From: Escallonia rubra
Lineage: Eukaryota > Streptophyta > Magnoliopsida > Escalloniales > Escalloniaceae
Direction: 5' to 3'
Assembly (NCBI GenBank): GCA_033065855.1
Contig: JAVXUO010002838.1
Coordinates: 108,215 to 172,214, forward strand
DNA length: 64,000 nt
The notes under the pieces are model-generated. The model was not told the origin of the DNA. It made no database searches and worked only from the letters and a program-made list of their open reading frames with translations. Position numbers and translations under genes: made by a program. Positions 23,308 to 35,100 of this stretch are shown here, one piece after another. How positions within the stretch are numbered: the first letter of the stretch is position 1; every line of letters begins with the position of its first letter.

Positions 23308-23900
23308 GGGGCGGACTAAGGGAAAGTTTATTCCACCTTATGTCCTCAACAACATAGCTCAACAAGGAATACCGGATCAAAAGATCAACCGATGTTCAGA
23401 CTTAACAACAAGAGTTCAACATAACATCATCAACATGGCAGACTTGGGAGAATATTACCGCAAGCCCTCAACAACATTCTTACATAAGAGAAATGTCGGT
23501 TATCAATAAGTGCCGACATTCCATAACAACACACAATGACCTCAACAGCATCATTATCAACGATAGGGCGGACTCGGGAGAAGATTACCACAAGCCCTCA
23601 ACAGTGTTCTCAAAGTGAAGAGAAATCGGCTATCAATAATTGCCGGCATCTCACAACCATCACACAATAACTCCTACACAATATCATCATCAACTTCAGG
23701 TATGCTAATCGAATCGAATCATAGCATACTAGGACACCATCATCCTCACTAAATTCCATCAATAGAGCGGACTAAGAGAATTTATTCTACCATAAGTCCT
23801 CAACAACACAATTCAAATATGTGTATACCGGTCACAATGACTACCGGTGGCCAATCATAAAAACAAGAATTCAACATAAACGTCATCAACATGGCATGCT
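23308..23900 (+). repeat. Diverged tandem repeats of about 130 bp inside the solo LTR
   Basis: Units start near 23308, 23438, 23568 and 23766 with a (G/A)GCGGACT or GCAGACT motif. They share GGGAGAA, CCCTCAACA and GAGAAAT blocks. Spacing between the middle units is 130 bases. Confidence 0.6.
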
Positions 23901-25239
23901 AATCGAACAATGAATTAGCATATCAGAACCGTATTGTCCTTACCTGATTGGCTTATAGCCGAAGCAACTCGCAATCTCTGATCGCAACGAGCTGCATCAC
24001 CTAGTCAAATCATATCCTGCTCGTTAGTCATCATTCAACATATACGCACTCCTTATTCTACCCCTTCCCACTTAACCGATCATAGCATCTTACGATAGCT
24101 AGTTAATTCGATCCGATAACCGGATCCTTAATCTAGCCTTACCGACTTATTATCGATAACAACCTCCCCTCATTTTAGACGTATTAACACCATTCCTCAC
24201 CTTCCACCATTCTGGACATTTAATAACGCGCGTTCCCAAAAATTTAGCGCCAACCTGGCAAATTACCAAAATACCCCTAAGGGTTCACTACCACCGCATC
24301 ACCCCAAATCAACTTCAAAACAACTTTTCAGGCATTTTAAAACCCTTCCCGGACTAATAAGTCCTTCAAAAATTTATACCAGAAAAATTACCAAAATACC
24401 CCTCTACGGTGGCAAATTACCAAAATGCCCCTGAGGGTTCCCGGTACTAGAAAAATATTAAAACCGCTTTAAAACGCTATTTTAAGCATCCTGAAACCAT
24501 TTTTGAGCTAAAAAGTATTTTACAAAATTTTCGCCCAAAAATCCCGAACCGGCTTCCGGACCGAGCGCTTAAAAGCCCATTCGGCCAAAAATGGCTAACG
24601 ACTTCGGAATGACCCAAAATCTTGGGAAATGGAACTTCTCAGCATCATAGAGTCCTCATAAAAGTTTTGCGCAAAACCGCGCTCGTTTGGTATTTGAAAT
24701 TTCACCGCAAAGTTCCAAACTTCTAGCATCCGTTAACCGCCTTCACTATTTCTGAAAAATCCGAGATTTTTCCACAACATAGATCTTCTGAAAATAACTG
24801 GGGTCCCTTTTTTGCACTTTGGCTAAATCTGACCCTAACTATTTTTAAAAATTCGAATTCCAACCTGATTACTTCATTTTTACCTTTAGTGACAAAAACA
24901 GTCACTATTTGGATTATAGCACACACTAAAACACCTCAGCTGCACACACTCTCTTCTTCCTCAGTTTTCAGCCGAATATACTTCCTGCCATGTTCAGTCA
25001 TCACTCACAACTTCACATTACACTGCACTCCACCCATCAACACCTTAATTTCACACTTTAACACACATTAATTATGTTTTAACATCAATTATACAATCAC
25101 AATTACACACACAAGATTCCTACCCACTTGAAACCCGAAGAACACACACGGTTTCACACTTGACACACACTAACACATACACAACCTCTCAAATCACCTC
25201 TTCACACCCACTGATACACCACTCGTAGCCTTCCAACCC

Positions 25240-25247
25240 TATAAATA
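25240..25247 (+). promoter_or_regulatory. TATA box of the solo LTR
   Basis: TATAAATA about 600 bases before the LTR end would mark the U3/R border shortly downstream. It sets the orientation of the LTR. Confidence 0.5.
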
Positions 25248-25854
25248 CACTTTACACAAGAAAAATTACATATGAGCTCAAGCGTACATCCATGGCAGCC
25301 ATGAAACAACACTAAATTGTGCACGGTATAAAGGTAGAAGGATTACCCTTCGAAATTCATGCCCAATCTCTCTCCCTTTCTCTGATTTTCTGCTCGGATT
25401 TCCTTTCTCCTTCCCCGAATTTGACATGTTTCCTCTTCTCTGTTCCCATTTCTGTGTTCTTGACACTGTTTCCTTATTTATGTTTTCCTCCCCAAACTTT
25501 CCTTTTATATTTTCCTCATTAATCTCCATCCATCAATACTTTATAATTTCCCACCATGACTCAGGTTATGGCAAGCAGGAGGTGGCCATCGTGCATGTCT
25601 GATTTCCTCATATTATGACACATTTTGCCAATTTTCAAATTTTGCACTTTGGCCCCTCAAGTTTCTAAAATTACATTTTGACCCCTCGATTTTGGGAAAT
25701 TACAATTTGACCCCAAAATCACCCTAACCCCATCTTTAGCTCCTTAACACTTGATTATCATCAACATAATGCTACTTAATAGAAATAACACCCCTTAATT
25801 AGTCTAATTCAGGGCTACATTAATTTTCGGTATTTTTCGGGGTATCACAATTAT

Positions 25855-26727
25855 CTTACTATATAGTAACTACAGTTCCTCTTCTTATAATTTGTCGTCA
25901 CATTGGTCCTGTTTACTCCATGTGGAATAAGGTTAACATATTACCTGATAAAATTGCTCTGTTGACCAATGGTCACCTGCTGCATGATTTTGATGATAAG
26001 GTTCCGTTGAAGTTGTACTAATATTGTGCACTTGTGTCTATGGTTTAGCCCCGAATCCTAATTGCACATTGATCTTAGATACAAAGTTTGTAGACCCTTG
26101 TTTATTGGGGGTATGCAAAACTAGTATAGGCTTCCTTTGTAATATCTATTGTAACTAGTCTTTGATTTGGCCTCTTAGATCATAGGATTTAGGTCCTTAA
26201 TATTGAAGACATTTGTCAAATGGACCTCATGTAAAGACCTAGCATTGACATGCTTTCATAATTGGAAAATCCATTCCATGCCTTGAGTTTCTTGCTGGGA
26301 TCGGTAAACCTCTGTGGTGGAAACCGATAACCAGTACAACGATGTGGGGGGTGAGTGTTTTCGAAGGTAGGTATATTGATGTTGTGCCGTTTCTCAACAC
26401 AAAACTCACTGGTGTACGCATTGGTGCACCCGTTATTCGTACCGGTACACCAATGTTTTCGAAATTTGACCATTTAAAGACTATATATGGGTACACCAAC
26501 CTGGTAAGGTTGACATCTCCGATCAGTATGACACATAATCTCAACTATCGCTCATAGGAATGTTGTGGACCTTATCTTCCAATTATACTCGTACATATTA
26601 CTTCAGTAATATGCTGATCTTATATCTCAGATGTGGGGAGCTAGATTTCGAGATGAGAAGAACGCTGGAATATTGCATGGTTTTCATTTTGCAATCAATC
26701 GATATCACAGATTCTAACTAACCTACC
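25855..26727. other. Intergenic DNA, no gene seen
   Basis: Short frames only. The overlapping small frames around 26220-26550 show no family resemblance. Confidence 0.45.
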
Positions 26728-26735
26728 ATATTAAA

Positions 26736-27614
26736 TAGGGGTGCAACTTTGGCGGGCTGGACGGGCCCAAGGGTTAGACCATGACCAGTCCGCTCTCCAG
26801 AAGTGGTGCCCATGTCCAGCCCAGCACATCTACGGGCCAAATAATATGTGTCCACGCCAAGCCCATCAAAAATTTGATAGACACGAGCTGGACGCGGGCT
26901 GTCCGCAGGTTGTCAATGGTTACAGATTATTTAAAAAAAAAGAATTTCGAAACATATCATTGACCATCCAACTCTAGATTGAGTCATGATAATGAAATAA
27001 AGTACATTAAAGTCTCAAAATAAACTTTAATATAAGCATGGAAACAACTATTTGGGACAAAATGAGAGAGAAAAAAACAAGAATATCTAATCCTATAATA
27101 AGAAATAAAGTAGGAAAAGTAAAGTCTTCAAAGATCTCCAAACATGAACAAAAGTGGAACCGTTGCTCAACCTGGTTCAGAAAAATAAGACAAGAATATA
27201 AGCATATCTTTCGCTTTGAGACTTTGACTTTGTCGAAGTGGGGGCTGAGAGTTCAGAAAGTATAAAAAAAGAAATAGACTAGTATTCGATTAGGTTAAGA
27301 GTTTAAGGGTCGAGATTGCATAAACTTATGTGATCCTCGGCTTTAAATGACTAAAGTAAACAAAATAAATATATTGTGTGTGTGCGCGCGTATGTGTGTA
27401 TATAATTTATATTATATAATAGTTAGACGGGCTGGTTTTCCCATGGGCTGGACAAGCTTGTAGAAACCTTTGCCCATGTCCAGCCCATATCTTTTACGGG
27501 CTCAAAATTTTGAGCCCACGTCCACCACGGTCACTACAAAAGTAAGTCCATGCCCATATTTTTGTGGGCTGGCACGAGTTGTCCACGGGTTGCCCGACCC
27601 AAGTTGCACCCCTA
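26736..27614. mobile_element. Non-autonomous hAT transposon, 879 bp
   Basis: It begins TAGGGGTGCAACTT and ends AAGTTGCACCCCTA, a perfect 14-bp inverted repeat. The flanking octamers ATATTAAA (26728-26735) and GTATTAAA (27615-27622) match at seven of eight positions. GC-rich subterminal zones with GGGCTGGACGGGCC and GCCCATG motifs enclose an AT-rich middle. No transposase is encoded. The end sequence is related to that of the hAT element at 6239 but not identical, so it is a separate family. Confidence 0.8.
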
Positions 27615-27885
27615 GTATTAAAGAACTGTCAAAACGGGCACTATGTAACCTAGTAGTCTTATCGCTGTCGCCACTGGATTATCATCTCATCAATCCTGAT
27701 GTTTAGAAAATCCTATTTTGACTGTGTCTTTTGCTTATACATATTTATCTTACCATCTATAACACACAAACCCTACTTGTTTTATAACTAAATTTACTCT
27801 TTTTTACTCTCATGTATCTTGTGAGAATGTAAACCTTGAGTGAGGGTAGAAAACAAGCTAGAGGAAGCTTCAAAGCTCTGTACTT

Positions 27886-28016
27886 TTTTATTTTTATTTT
27901 TGAATTTCCCAAATTGGAAAATAGTAGAACTGCATATATGGGTAACCCTAGGGGGGGGGGGGAGAATCGAACACGGGACCTCGAGGCCCCTTGCCAACTC
28001 AACCAACCCCTTTGGG
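27886..28016 (-). mobile_element. tRNA-derived SINE, about 131 bp
   Basis: A 17-bp direct repeat, TTCAAAGCTCTGTACTT, flanks the insertion (27869-27885 and 28017-28033). Read on the minus strand, the insert starts near GGTTGGTTGAGTTGGCAAGG (A-box region), continues with GTCCCGTGTTCGATTC (B box) and ends in an A-rich tail with AAAAATAAAAATAAAAAA. Both promoter boxes, the tail and a long target duplication together identify a SINE moved by LINE machinery. Confidence 0.85.
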
Positions 28017-28033
28017 TTCAAAGCTCTGTACTT

Positions 28034-28535
28034 GAACAACCATCTTTGTCCATTTCCTTATCCAACTTTGAACCGAAATAAAAGTCTCATCAACAAAATA
28101 TCTCAGATCTGCAAATTTGAACAGCCATTGTGCACTAACACTAGCCAAATTTTGTCTGCCAATCACACATGTGCGCGAAGCTCTGCAATTGCTTATCTTG
28201 AGATTACAAAACCAAGAATAAATTATTACACAACTAATCTACATCGGAGACTGGCGGTCATCCCATGCGAGCTAACGCGCGGTGGGCCAACGAAGATAGT
28301 CGCCGCTAGGCTTTGAAAGTTAGAGAGAGAGAGGATAGTGTGTTTTATAGATAGTAAGTCGGGGTAGAAAAACAAAAGCATCAAGTTGTATGTACAATAC
28401 AATGCATTATAGTTAGACACATACTTTGTAAGTGATTGCAAAAAATCTCTTGAGTTTCTTAATGGGTATCCATAATCTTGAACATGCAGAACAAATAATT
28501 GGTGAAGGCACCATGGTTTATCAACTGGTTATATA
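28034..28535. other. Intergenic DNA, no gene seen
   Basis: The reading frame that crosses the SINE from 27840 to 28316 is not supported as a gene. Confidence 0.45.
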
Positions 28536-28544
28536 ATACACTAA

Positions 28545-28893
28545 GAGATAATTACGCCATTGACCACCGAACTATAACCTAAATTCTACTTTAATCACTG
28601 AACTTCAATTTGTGTCAAAATGACCATTGGACTCTTCAATTGCTCTCAATTAAGTCACTCTGTTAGGTTCCGTCAAATCTAAGTCCGTTAAGTCGTTTAA
28701 TTTAGGGGCATATCCGTCACTCAATAAATTTCTTTTTCTCTCTCTTCCTTCTCCTCCTTTTCTTCTTCTTCTTCTTTCTCCTTTCTTATTCCATGTATGT
28801 GACTTCAAACTAAGGACCACACTCTCTCTCTCTCTCAAACCCAACCCACACCTCAAGCGCTCGCACGTACCGCTCTTCACTTCTTCTCTCATC

Positions 28894-28934
<41 letters not shown>

Positions 28935-29754
28935 TACAAATTCCGATGGACTCTCTTCTGCACCGTCTTCTTCATCGTCGCTGGCTAGTCGTGGATCACC
29001 GGCCAATCCTACGCCAATGACATGAAGTGACGACCATCGACCAACCGCCGTCACTACAATGACCACTGGTCCACCCGCCACCACGGAACATCCACTAACT
29101 GCCCGCCGCCAAAAGCCACCAGATCTGTCGCCGACAGCCACCCCGTCGATTCAAAAGTTCTGCGTCCAATTTCTGTTAGCATTCTAACTTCTAAGTGTCT
29201 GGTGCTTCATCTATTTCAATCCTACATGTCCACGTAATTGGGTCGGAAGCAATCCTTCATCGGCAAATAGACATGTTCATTATACAGAGAACAAGAAAGT
29301 TATTGGATGCAAGGTCAAACATTGATGGGATATGGGACAAGCTTTATCTGGATTCCCCACCCAATGGTACTAATATCATGACTTAATATATAAATACACA
29401 TAATACGAAAGAGCTTCGGACTTGACGGATTTATTAATATAACGCTAACGCATGCACGAATTTCTTAATATATTGCTAACGCATGTTTCCTGTATATGCG
29501 AGTTGAAAAAGTCGCAAGAAAAGGTGAAATTTCTTCATAGAAAATGGAGGTTGGTTTTATGCAAAGAGGAAATGGAAGACAATTTTGTCCCTTGCTTAAC
29601 CGTCATGTGCCTCGCACATGGGCTGTTAATGGACCAAAATTAACAGAGTGACTTAATTGAGAGCAATGGAAGAGTCCAGTGGTCACATGACACAAGTTCA
29701 CTGACTAAAGTGAAATTTGAGTTATAGTTTGGTGGTCAATGCCGTAGTTAGCTC
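28545..29754. mobile_element. Mutator-like non-autonomous element with captured-looking interior, 1,210 bp
   Basis: ATACACTAA occurs on both sides (28536-28544 and 29755-29763), a perfect 9-bp duplication. The inverted repeats extend about 130 bp, starting GAGATAATTACGCCATTGAC on the left and GAGCTAACTACGGCATTGAC on the complement of the right, and share CTCTCAATTAAGTCACTCTG. The interior (about 28730-29150) looks like a gene 5' region: CT-rich leader, (CT)n and (GT)n at 28892-28935, then GC-rich sequence with CGTCGTC and CCGCC motifs. That pattern fits a Pack-MULE, but I cannot name a donor gene. The minus-strand 163-codon frame over it is low-complexity and not supported. Confidence 0.8.
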
Positions 29755-29939
29755 ATACACTAAATCACATAATTCACATTACATATGCTGAAATTTTGAA
29801 TTTACGATGAATCCCGACTTTTATTTCATAAATTTAAACATGAATTTTCAAGTCTATTATTAGTTGATATTGAACGTTAGCTAGAAGCTTTGTGCTTACC
29901 AAGCTCCAAAAGTTATAGAATATTTTCAGAAGAAATATA

Positions 29940-30226
29940 CTTCCTCCGTCCCTTTTTATTTGATCATCTTTGACTTGCACGTTTATTTAGGATATGAGTT
30001 TTTTATACTATCACGAGAGAGAAAGGGAGAAGGAGGTAAGAAATTGGGCCAGGAGATAGAAAAATAGGTTAGTGGAAAATTAAATATGGAGAGACAAATA
30101 AGAAAAAATAGTGTAAAGGTAAACATTGAAAAATACTCACGGAATCTTTCTTAATTTAGAAAGTAATCAATATTTTTGGGACAACCCAAAAAAGAAATAT
30201 GATTAATTAATAAGGGACGGATGGAG
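29940..30226. mobile_element. Stowaway MITE, 287 bp
   Basis: It begins CTTCCTCCGTCCC and ends GGGACGGATGGAG, close to the Stowaway consensus CTCCCTCCGTCCC, and is flanked by the TA target dinucleotide on both sides (29938-29939 and 30227-30228). It would be mobilised by a Tc1/mariner-type transposase. Confidence 0.85.
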
Positions 30227-30228
30227 TA

Positions 30229-31948
30229 TTATGGTTAGGTCAGGTATTAAAAAAATGAATCGTGGGTAGTTATACATTTTGATCCAAGTAAGTGAAAACG
30301 TGCTCAATCAGTTTCTTATTCATCTGCCTCACTACTTTTGATTTTATTCAAACGTTTATGGCAAAATTAGTGTATTTTAGATTATATGAAGGTTCTATTA
30401 GTCAATGGATTTTGGTTGTGATAAGTATGATTACCTTTTATCTTTTTCACAAGCATTTGGGACACATGCAATGTCTCTGTAAACATAAATAATAAAATCA
30501 CAAAAGATAAAATTACAAATTAAAGGATGGCCTCCAGAGGGAGAGGAAGATAAAAAATAACAGAGATGGTGAGAAAATTAGTAGAACATTAGTTATAGGT
30601 AATTACAAATAAAGTGGGGCTAGAATGTAAGAGAGCATTAGGAAGTAGATTTCAAGTTAAATTACTTTAATGACCATTGTTAATTATTCTAGGCGATGGA
30701 TATAACGATTTCAAAAAGTGAAATAAATGGTAAAATTAGAAGTTCAAAAAGACCAAATAATATATAGAACTCTTTGAGTTTAGAGGTAAATTACAGCTAC
30801 TGACTGTGTTTTGCTACAATATCGTGTGTCATTTGACCAAACATAATACAGATGGTGTCAAATATTTTTACCCCCCCCCCCCCACACACCCACCCACCTA
30901 CCCAAATCCTTCCCTTTCATTTGATCATTCTTAGTCTTTCTCTCATCATCGCCACATCACCACTGCCGGTTCAATTTGCAACTATGCACGGCCCACAACC
31001 ACCACTATTTCCCTCCACCTTACAACCCATCTACGGCTAACACCACCAACTAAGGCACTACCCTAAGACCCTCTAGCATTTTTCTCTCCTCTTTTCTCTA
31101 ATACTCAGATCACCACTACCATCTCACTCTGCCCTCTTCGACCCTAACCACAACCCACCGAAACGGCACACTTGGGCACCACCAACACATCACCTCAACA
31201 CCACCAACCATAACCACTGTGCAACCCCAACACCACCAACCACCACAACTCACACCACCACCACCAATCTATGCACACACACACACAAAAACAAAGAGAG
31301 AACTTCACAATACACGTAAACATATCTTAAAAAAAAAAAAGCACACAAAACCACAGTTATCACCACCCAACCTATTTCAACTGTACCGCTATTTATCCCG
31401 CTTGATTGGAACGACTTTGAATGATGCCGGATCAGAGGAACACAACCCAAGCTCCAAAGAAACTCTACGTTTGATTCATATGCCATTTCCGCTACCATTG
31501 TTGCAGGCCTTAACTACTGACCATGGCTTTCTGGGCTGGACTAAGATTCGGATTCGAGTTGGTAGAGGATATTTGGAGAGAGAGGGAGAGAGGGGGGGGG
31601 GAGAGAGAGAGCGCTCTAAGGATGAGAGGATAACAACGGGGAAAAAAGGGAGAGAAAGGGGAAGAGAGAGATGCATATTTTTATACGTATTAAACATTCG
31701 AGGGTACTATTGATATTTTGAAAATATGAAATCGTTAGTTAGTTTGACCAAACTTTAATGTTAGTAGAATTTGATACGATTTATTGTTCACTTTGCTTGT
31801 ATCATGATAAATGTAGTAATGTTATCCCTCATAGATACCTCCCAGCTTCCCTCAACACCCAAATCAAAAAAACAAAAAGAAAAGGAAAACACACCAAAAG
31901 AGAAATAAACCAAATTTAACGAGGTGGGCCAATACAAAATTTTGAAGG
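30229..31948. other. Intergenic DNA with C-rich and CCACCA-rich stretches
   Basis: A run of about a dozen C near 30871 is followed by CAC-rich and CT-rich DNA to about 31300, then purine-rich GAGAGAG DNA at 31570-31680. It resembles gene leader DNA. Weakly complementary ends (around 30790 and 31760) hint at a very old Mutator-like element, but no duplication is visible. Confidence 0.4.
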
Positions 31949-32152
31949 TTGACGCCATTTTTATGCTTATTACATGCCCAGCTGTTACTTTTCCCTCTCA
32001 AAAAATATCTTACCTTCGTCAAAGTACACCCACCCACCCACCCTGAGAACTCACATCCCGATCACCGAAAAACGTCACCGGCGGTCGGGAAATTTTCTAA
32101 AACAGACCCTCCCACCTCGAACAATTTACAAGACGGCCCCCCAACTTTCTTC

Positions 32153-35100
32153 ATGGACTCGCCGGAGACCAACAAGAAGGGCTCTCACCCCATTTTGCTG
32201 CGTTGCATTTTTATCCTTCTATTCTCACTCTTTGCCGTCCTTTCAGTATCGTTAACGCTAGTGGGTGTTTCGGTTTTGGCGGGTTACTTATCAATTACAA
32301 GCCCAATTTCTGTTCCTTCCCAGTGCAAGATTGTCTCCAGCAGTGAGTGCCCTTATTCTTCCCTTTCTAATTTTCTTAACTGGTTTCTTGTATTCGGTTA
32401 TGACCTGCTTGGCTGCTGAGAAAAGGCGAGGGAAAGTGAAACAAAGTAGTTGTTTGGATTTTGTGTTAAGCTGAATACTAGATAATCTAGACGAAGGGTT
32501 TTTGTTTACGAAAAGTAATCAGAAAGACCTATTGGGACGTGCTTGATTGCTAATGACACTGCATTGAACGATTGTTTGATGTTCGAGGTAAAAAAATACT
32601 TGGTTGTTGCACCTTGTAATCTGAAAATGTTCATGGAAGATTATAATAATTAGCTATGGAGACTGGGGTTTCCATTTAGGAAAGTAATCAGTAAGTATAA
32701 AATTCACTTGGGTCTTTTCCCCATATTAAAGGTATATTATGTTAAATTAAGAAGTGATACTTAAACAAGCTGGCTTGCCACCAACAGCTTCAGCTAGTGA
32801 GTGAAATGGCATTTCAATGAACTTAATACTGACACAAGCTGCTGTGGGATGACATGTATCATGAAATCAGCTACATACTAGGAAAAATATATCTCTGGGA
32901 TCCCTATTCAGTCGAGAGAGTAGGAACACCCTGGTTCTTTCGCTACCTGTTTTTTGTTAATCCTCTTAAGCTTGTCCAACTGGGGACAGGCACTTTACCT
33001 AATTGGAGGAACTACAGTTGCTACCATTTTCTTGTGCATAACAAAGTGGTTTTCCACGCAGTCATGCATGTAACACTGAAGTTCTCGAGTCTGCCGCTTT
33101 TACTTAGCTGTATTAGGCAATGGCCGATGGCAAGATCTTCTTGCATATGATAGCACGTTTTTTACTCCAAAAATGTTGGACTTTTTTTTGTTGAGTGTAC
33201 CAGTTTTCTACCCAAGTTCGAAATCCTTAACATATTACTACCTGAGGGTATCATCACCGTTGTTAAAGGTACAAGTTGGTAGATTTTGGTCCTTCCTGAT
33301 TCCATAGCTTGATGTACCTGGTCAACCGATTGTCCTTTATGCTCTTTTGCTGTTAAATGTAAAGTTCTCCGTAAAAAATTGAGCACATAATTTCTTTTGA
33401 AACTTTCCTGTATGCTTTGATATGGTTCTTAAGAATCTAGCAAGCAACATTGGAATAAAAGTGAAGATATTTACAACAAGAAAACTGTTGATTCATTCGT
33501 CTTTCGATGCCATTTGCTCTCATTTCATAGTGGTTCGATGCATTCTTAATTTCCATATTCTCGACAGGTTTTTTCTGTATAGTAGTTTGCTTTGTCTCTT
33601 GCTTATTAGGTAAGTTTGCTTGTCCTTTCTAAAATCAAATAGATGACTCATTCAAGTCCTCTTGTTGTTACTCCCTCCTTCCTTTGCATATTGTTTTAGA
33701 AAAATCATATGTATTGATGAACCTACACTTTAATTGTAAAAATTCATCTATGCCAGTAACCGTGAGTGGTTAATAAGAGAACTAGTTATATGTATCTATG
33801 CTACTTATAATGAGATCAACATTTACATTTTTGGTGTAACACCCTTTTGATGTTACACTGAAACTCACTCAGGTAGTCAGGTGCCGTCAAGTGTCCATTA
33901 TCAGGACAAAATTGTAAAATACTATCCCCCACTCCCCTAAAACCTCCAGTTACCTCAGAGAGTCTCCCACTCCCTACACGTAACTACCCTTCTCCCTCAT
34001 CCATCTATCTTCCTCTCCTTCTCCCTTCCTCCATCTCCATTGCGGATAGAAATCGGCAACTGACGACTTTATTATTCATTGTACAATTCTTTTTTTCAAA
34101 AACACCACGGTAATGCTCTCTTTGGCTTTGCAACTTTTTTTTTTTTGGTTGTATTTTTTGCATTCATTGTAAGCCTGACCCTGTGACTTCCATTGCGCTT
34201 ACCCCATCAATTGGACAAAAACGAGAGAAGAAAACACAGAGACTCTCTTCTTGGAATCCCTGTCGCCGGGGTTCCCCCCCGAGTTCCTCTTGTTGGAAGA
34301 TTTCGGCCAGAAGGTTGACCTGACACGTCGGATTCGGGAGGTGCTGTCCAACTACCCCGAGGGAACCACCGTCTTGAAGGAGCTTATCCAGAACGCCGAC
34401 GCCTGTGGTGGCAATTGAGCGAGGATGAGTCTAAGAATATCAGTGAGATCCCACAAAGTAGAGCATGTCTTGGTACAGATTACACTTCTGTTCATGGGCC
34501 TTACAAGACAATTGAGGAACTCTGGGATGGAGAATTTTGAATATGGTCATTTCGTATAGTTGTTGCTCTTACTTGGACTGCCGATGCTGATATCCAGAAC
34601 GCCAACGACGCCGGTGCCACCATGGTCCGGCTGTGCCTCGCGGCCGCTCGCATGGCTCCGCTTCGCTCCTGTCTGATAGGCTGGCCCAATGGTAGGGCCC
34701 AGCCCTGCTCGCCTTCATGGCCGTCTTCGCGGAAGAGGATTTCACCAGTATTTCCAGGATCAGTGGGCGTGGCAAGCAGGGCCAGGCCTGGAAGACCGGC
34801 AGCTTCGGATACGTTTGTTCAGCGACGCCGTTTTTTGATAGCATGTGTGTGGTTCTGTTTGGCTATGAAAATAGATGTGTGTGGTTAGCAATGAGGTTCT
34901 AAGGCAGGTGAGCGACTCGCACACGCATCGCGTATGCACGGCAGCTTGTTGTATTGAAGGGAACGATAGGTAATCTAGTGTGAATAGCCTTTGGGTATTG
35001 AAATGAGAGTATTATGGGGACATGGGAGAAAGAAAATGTGGCTATGTAATAGAAGGAGGAAGTACTAACTTCGTTCAAGTGTATTTTAAGACGACTGCCA

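Larger units (their letters stand above)
22263..25849 (+). mobile_element. Solo LTR of a gypsy element, 3,587 bp
   Basis: It starts TGTGACACC and ends GGTATCACA, the short inverted ends of an LTR. It is flanked by a perfect ATTAT duplication (22258-22262 and 25850-25854). No gag or pol is present and no second copy is in the window, so the internal part was probably lost by recombination between LTRs. A TATA box at 25240 gives plus orientation. The length of about 3.6 kb and the TGTGACAC terminus recall the long LTRs of del/Tekay chromoviruses, but that assignment is from memory. The interior holds two sets of tandem repeats. Confidence 0.85.

Noticed and set aside
27840-28316. 158-codon plus-strand frame
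   Set aside because: It runs through a SINE and its target duplications; an accidental frame.
28650-29141. 163-codon minus-strand frame
   Set aside because: It lies inside the Mutator-like element, and its arginine/glutamate run is just the (CT)n tract translated.
31219-31713. 164-codon plus-strand frame
   Set aside because: Low-complexity proline/histidine- and arginine/glutamate-rich translation of simple repeats, with no domain.
30790-31760. Possible Mutator-like element around the C-rich and CCACCA-rich DNA
   Set aside because: The end similarity is patchy and the candidate 9-bp flanks do not match.
33670-33690. CTCCCTCCTTCCTTTG as a Stowaway end
   Set aside because: No matching right end with GGAGGGAG and no TA pair found within a reasonable distance.
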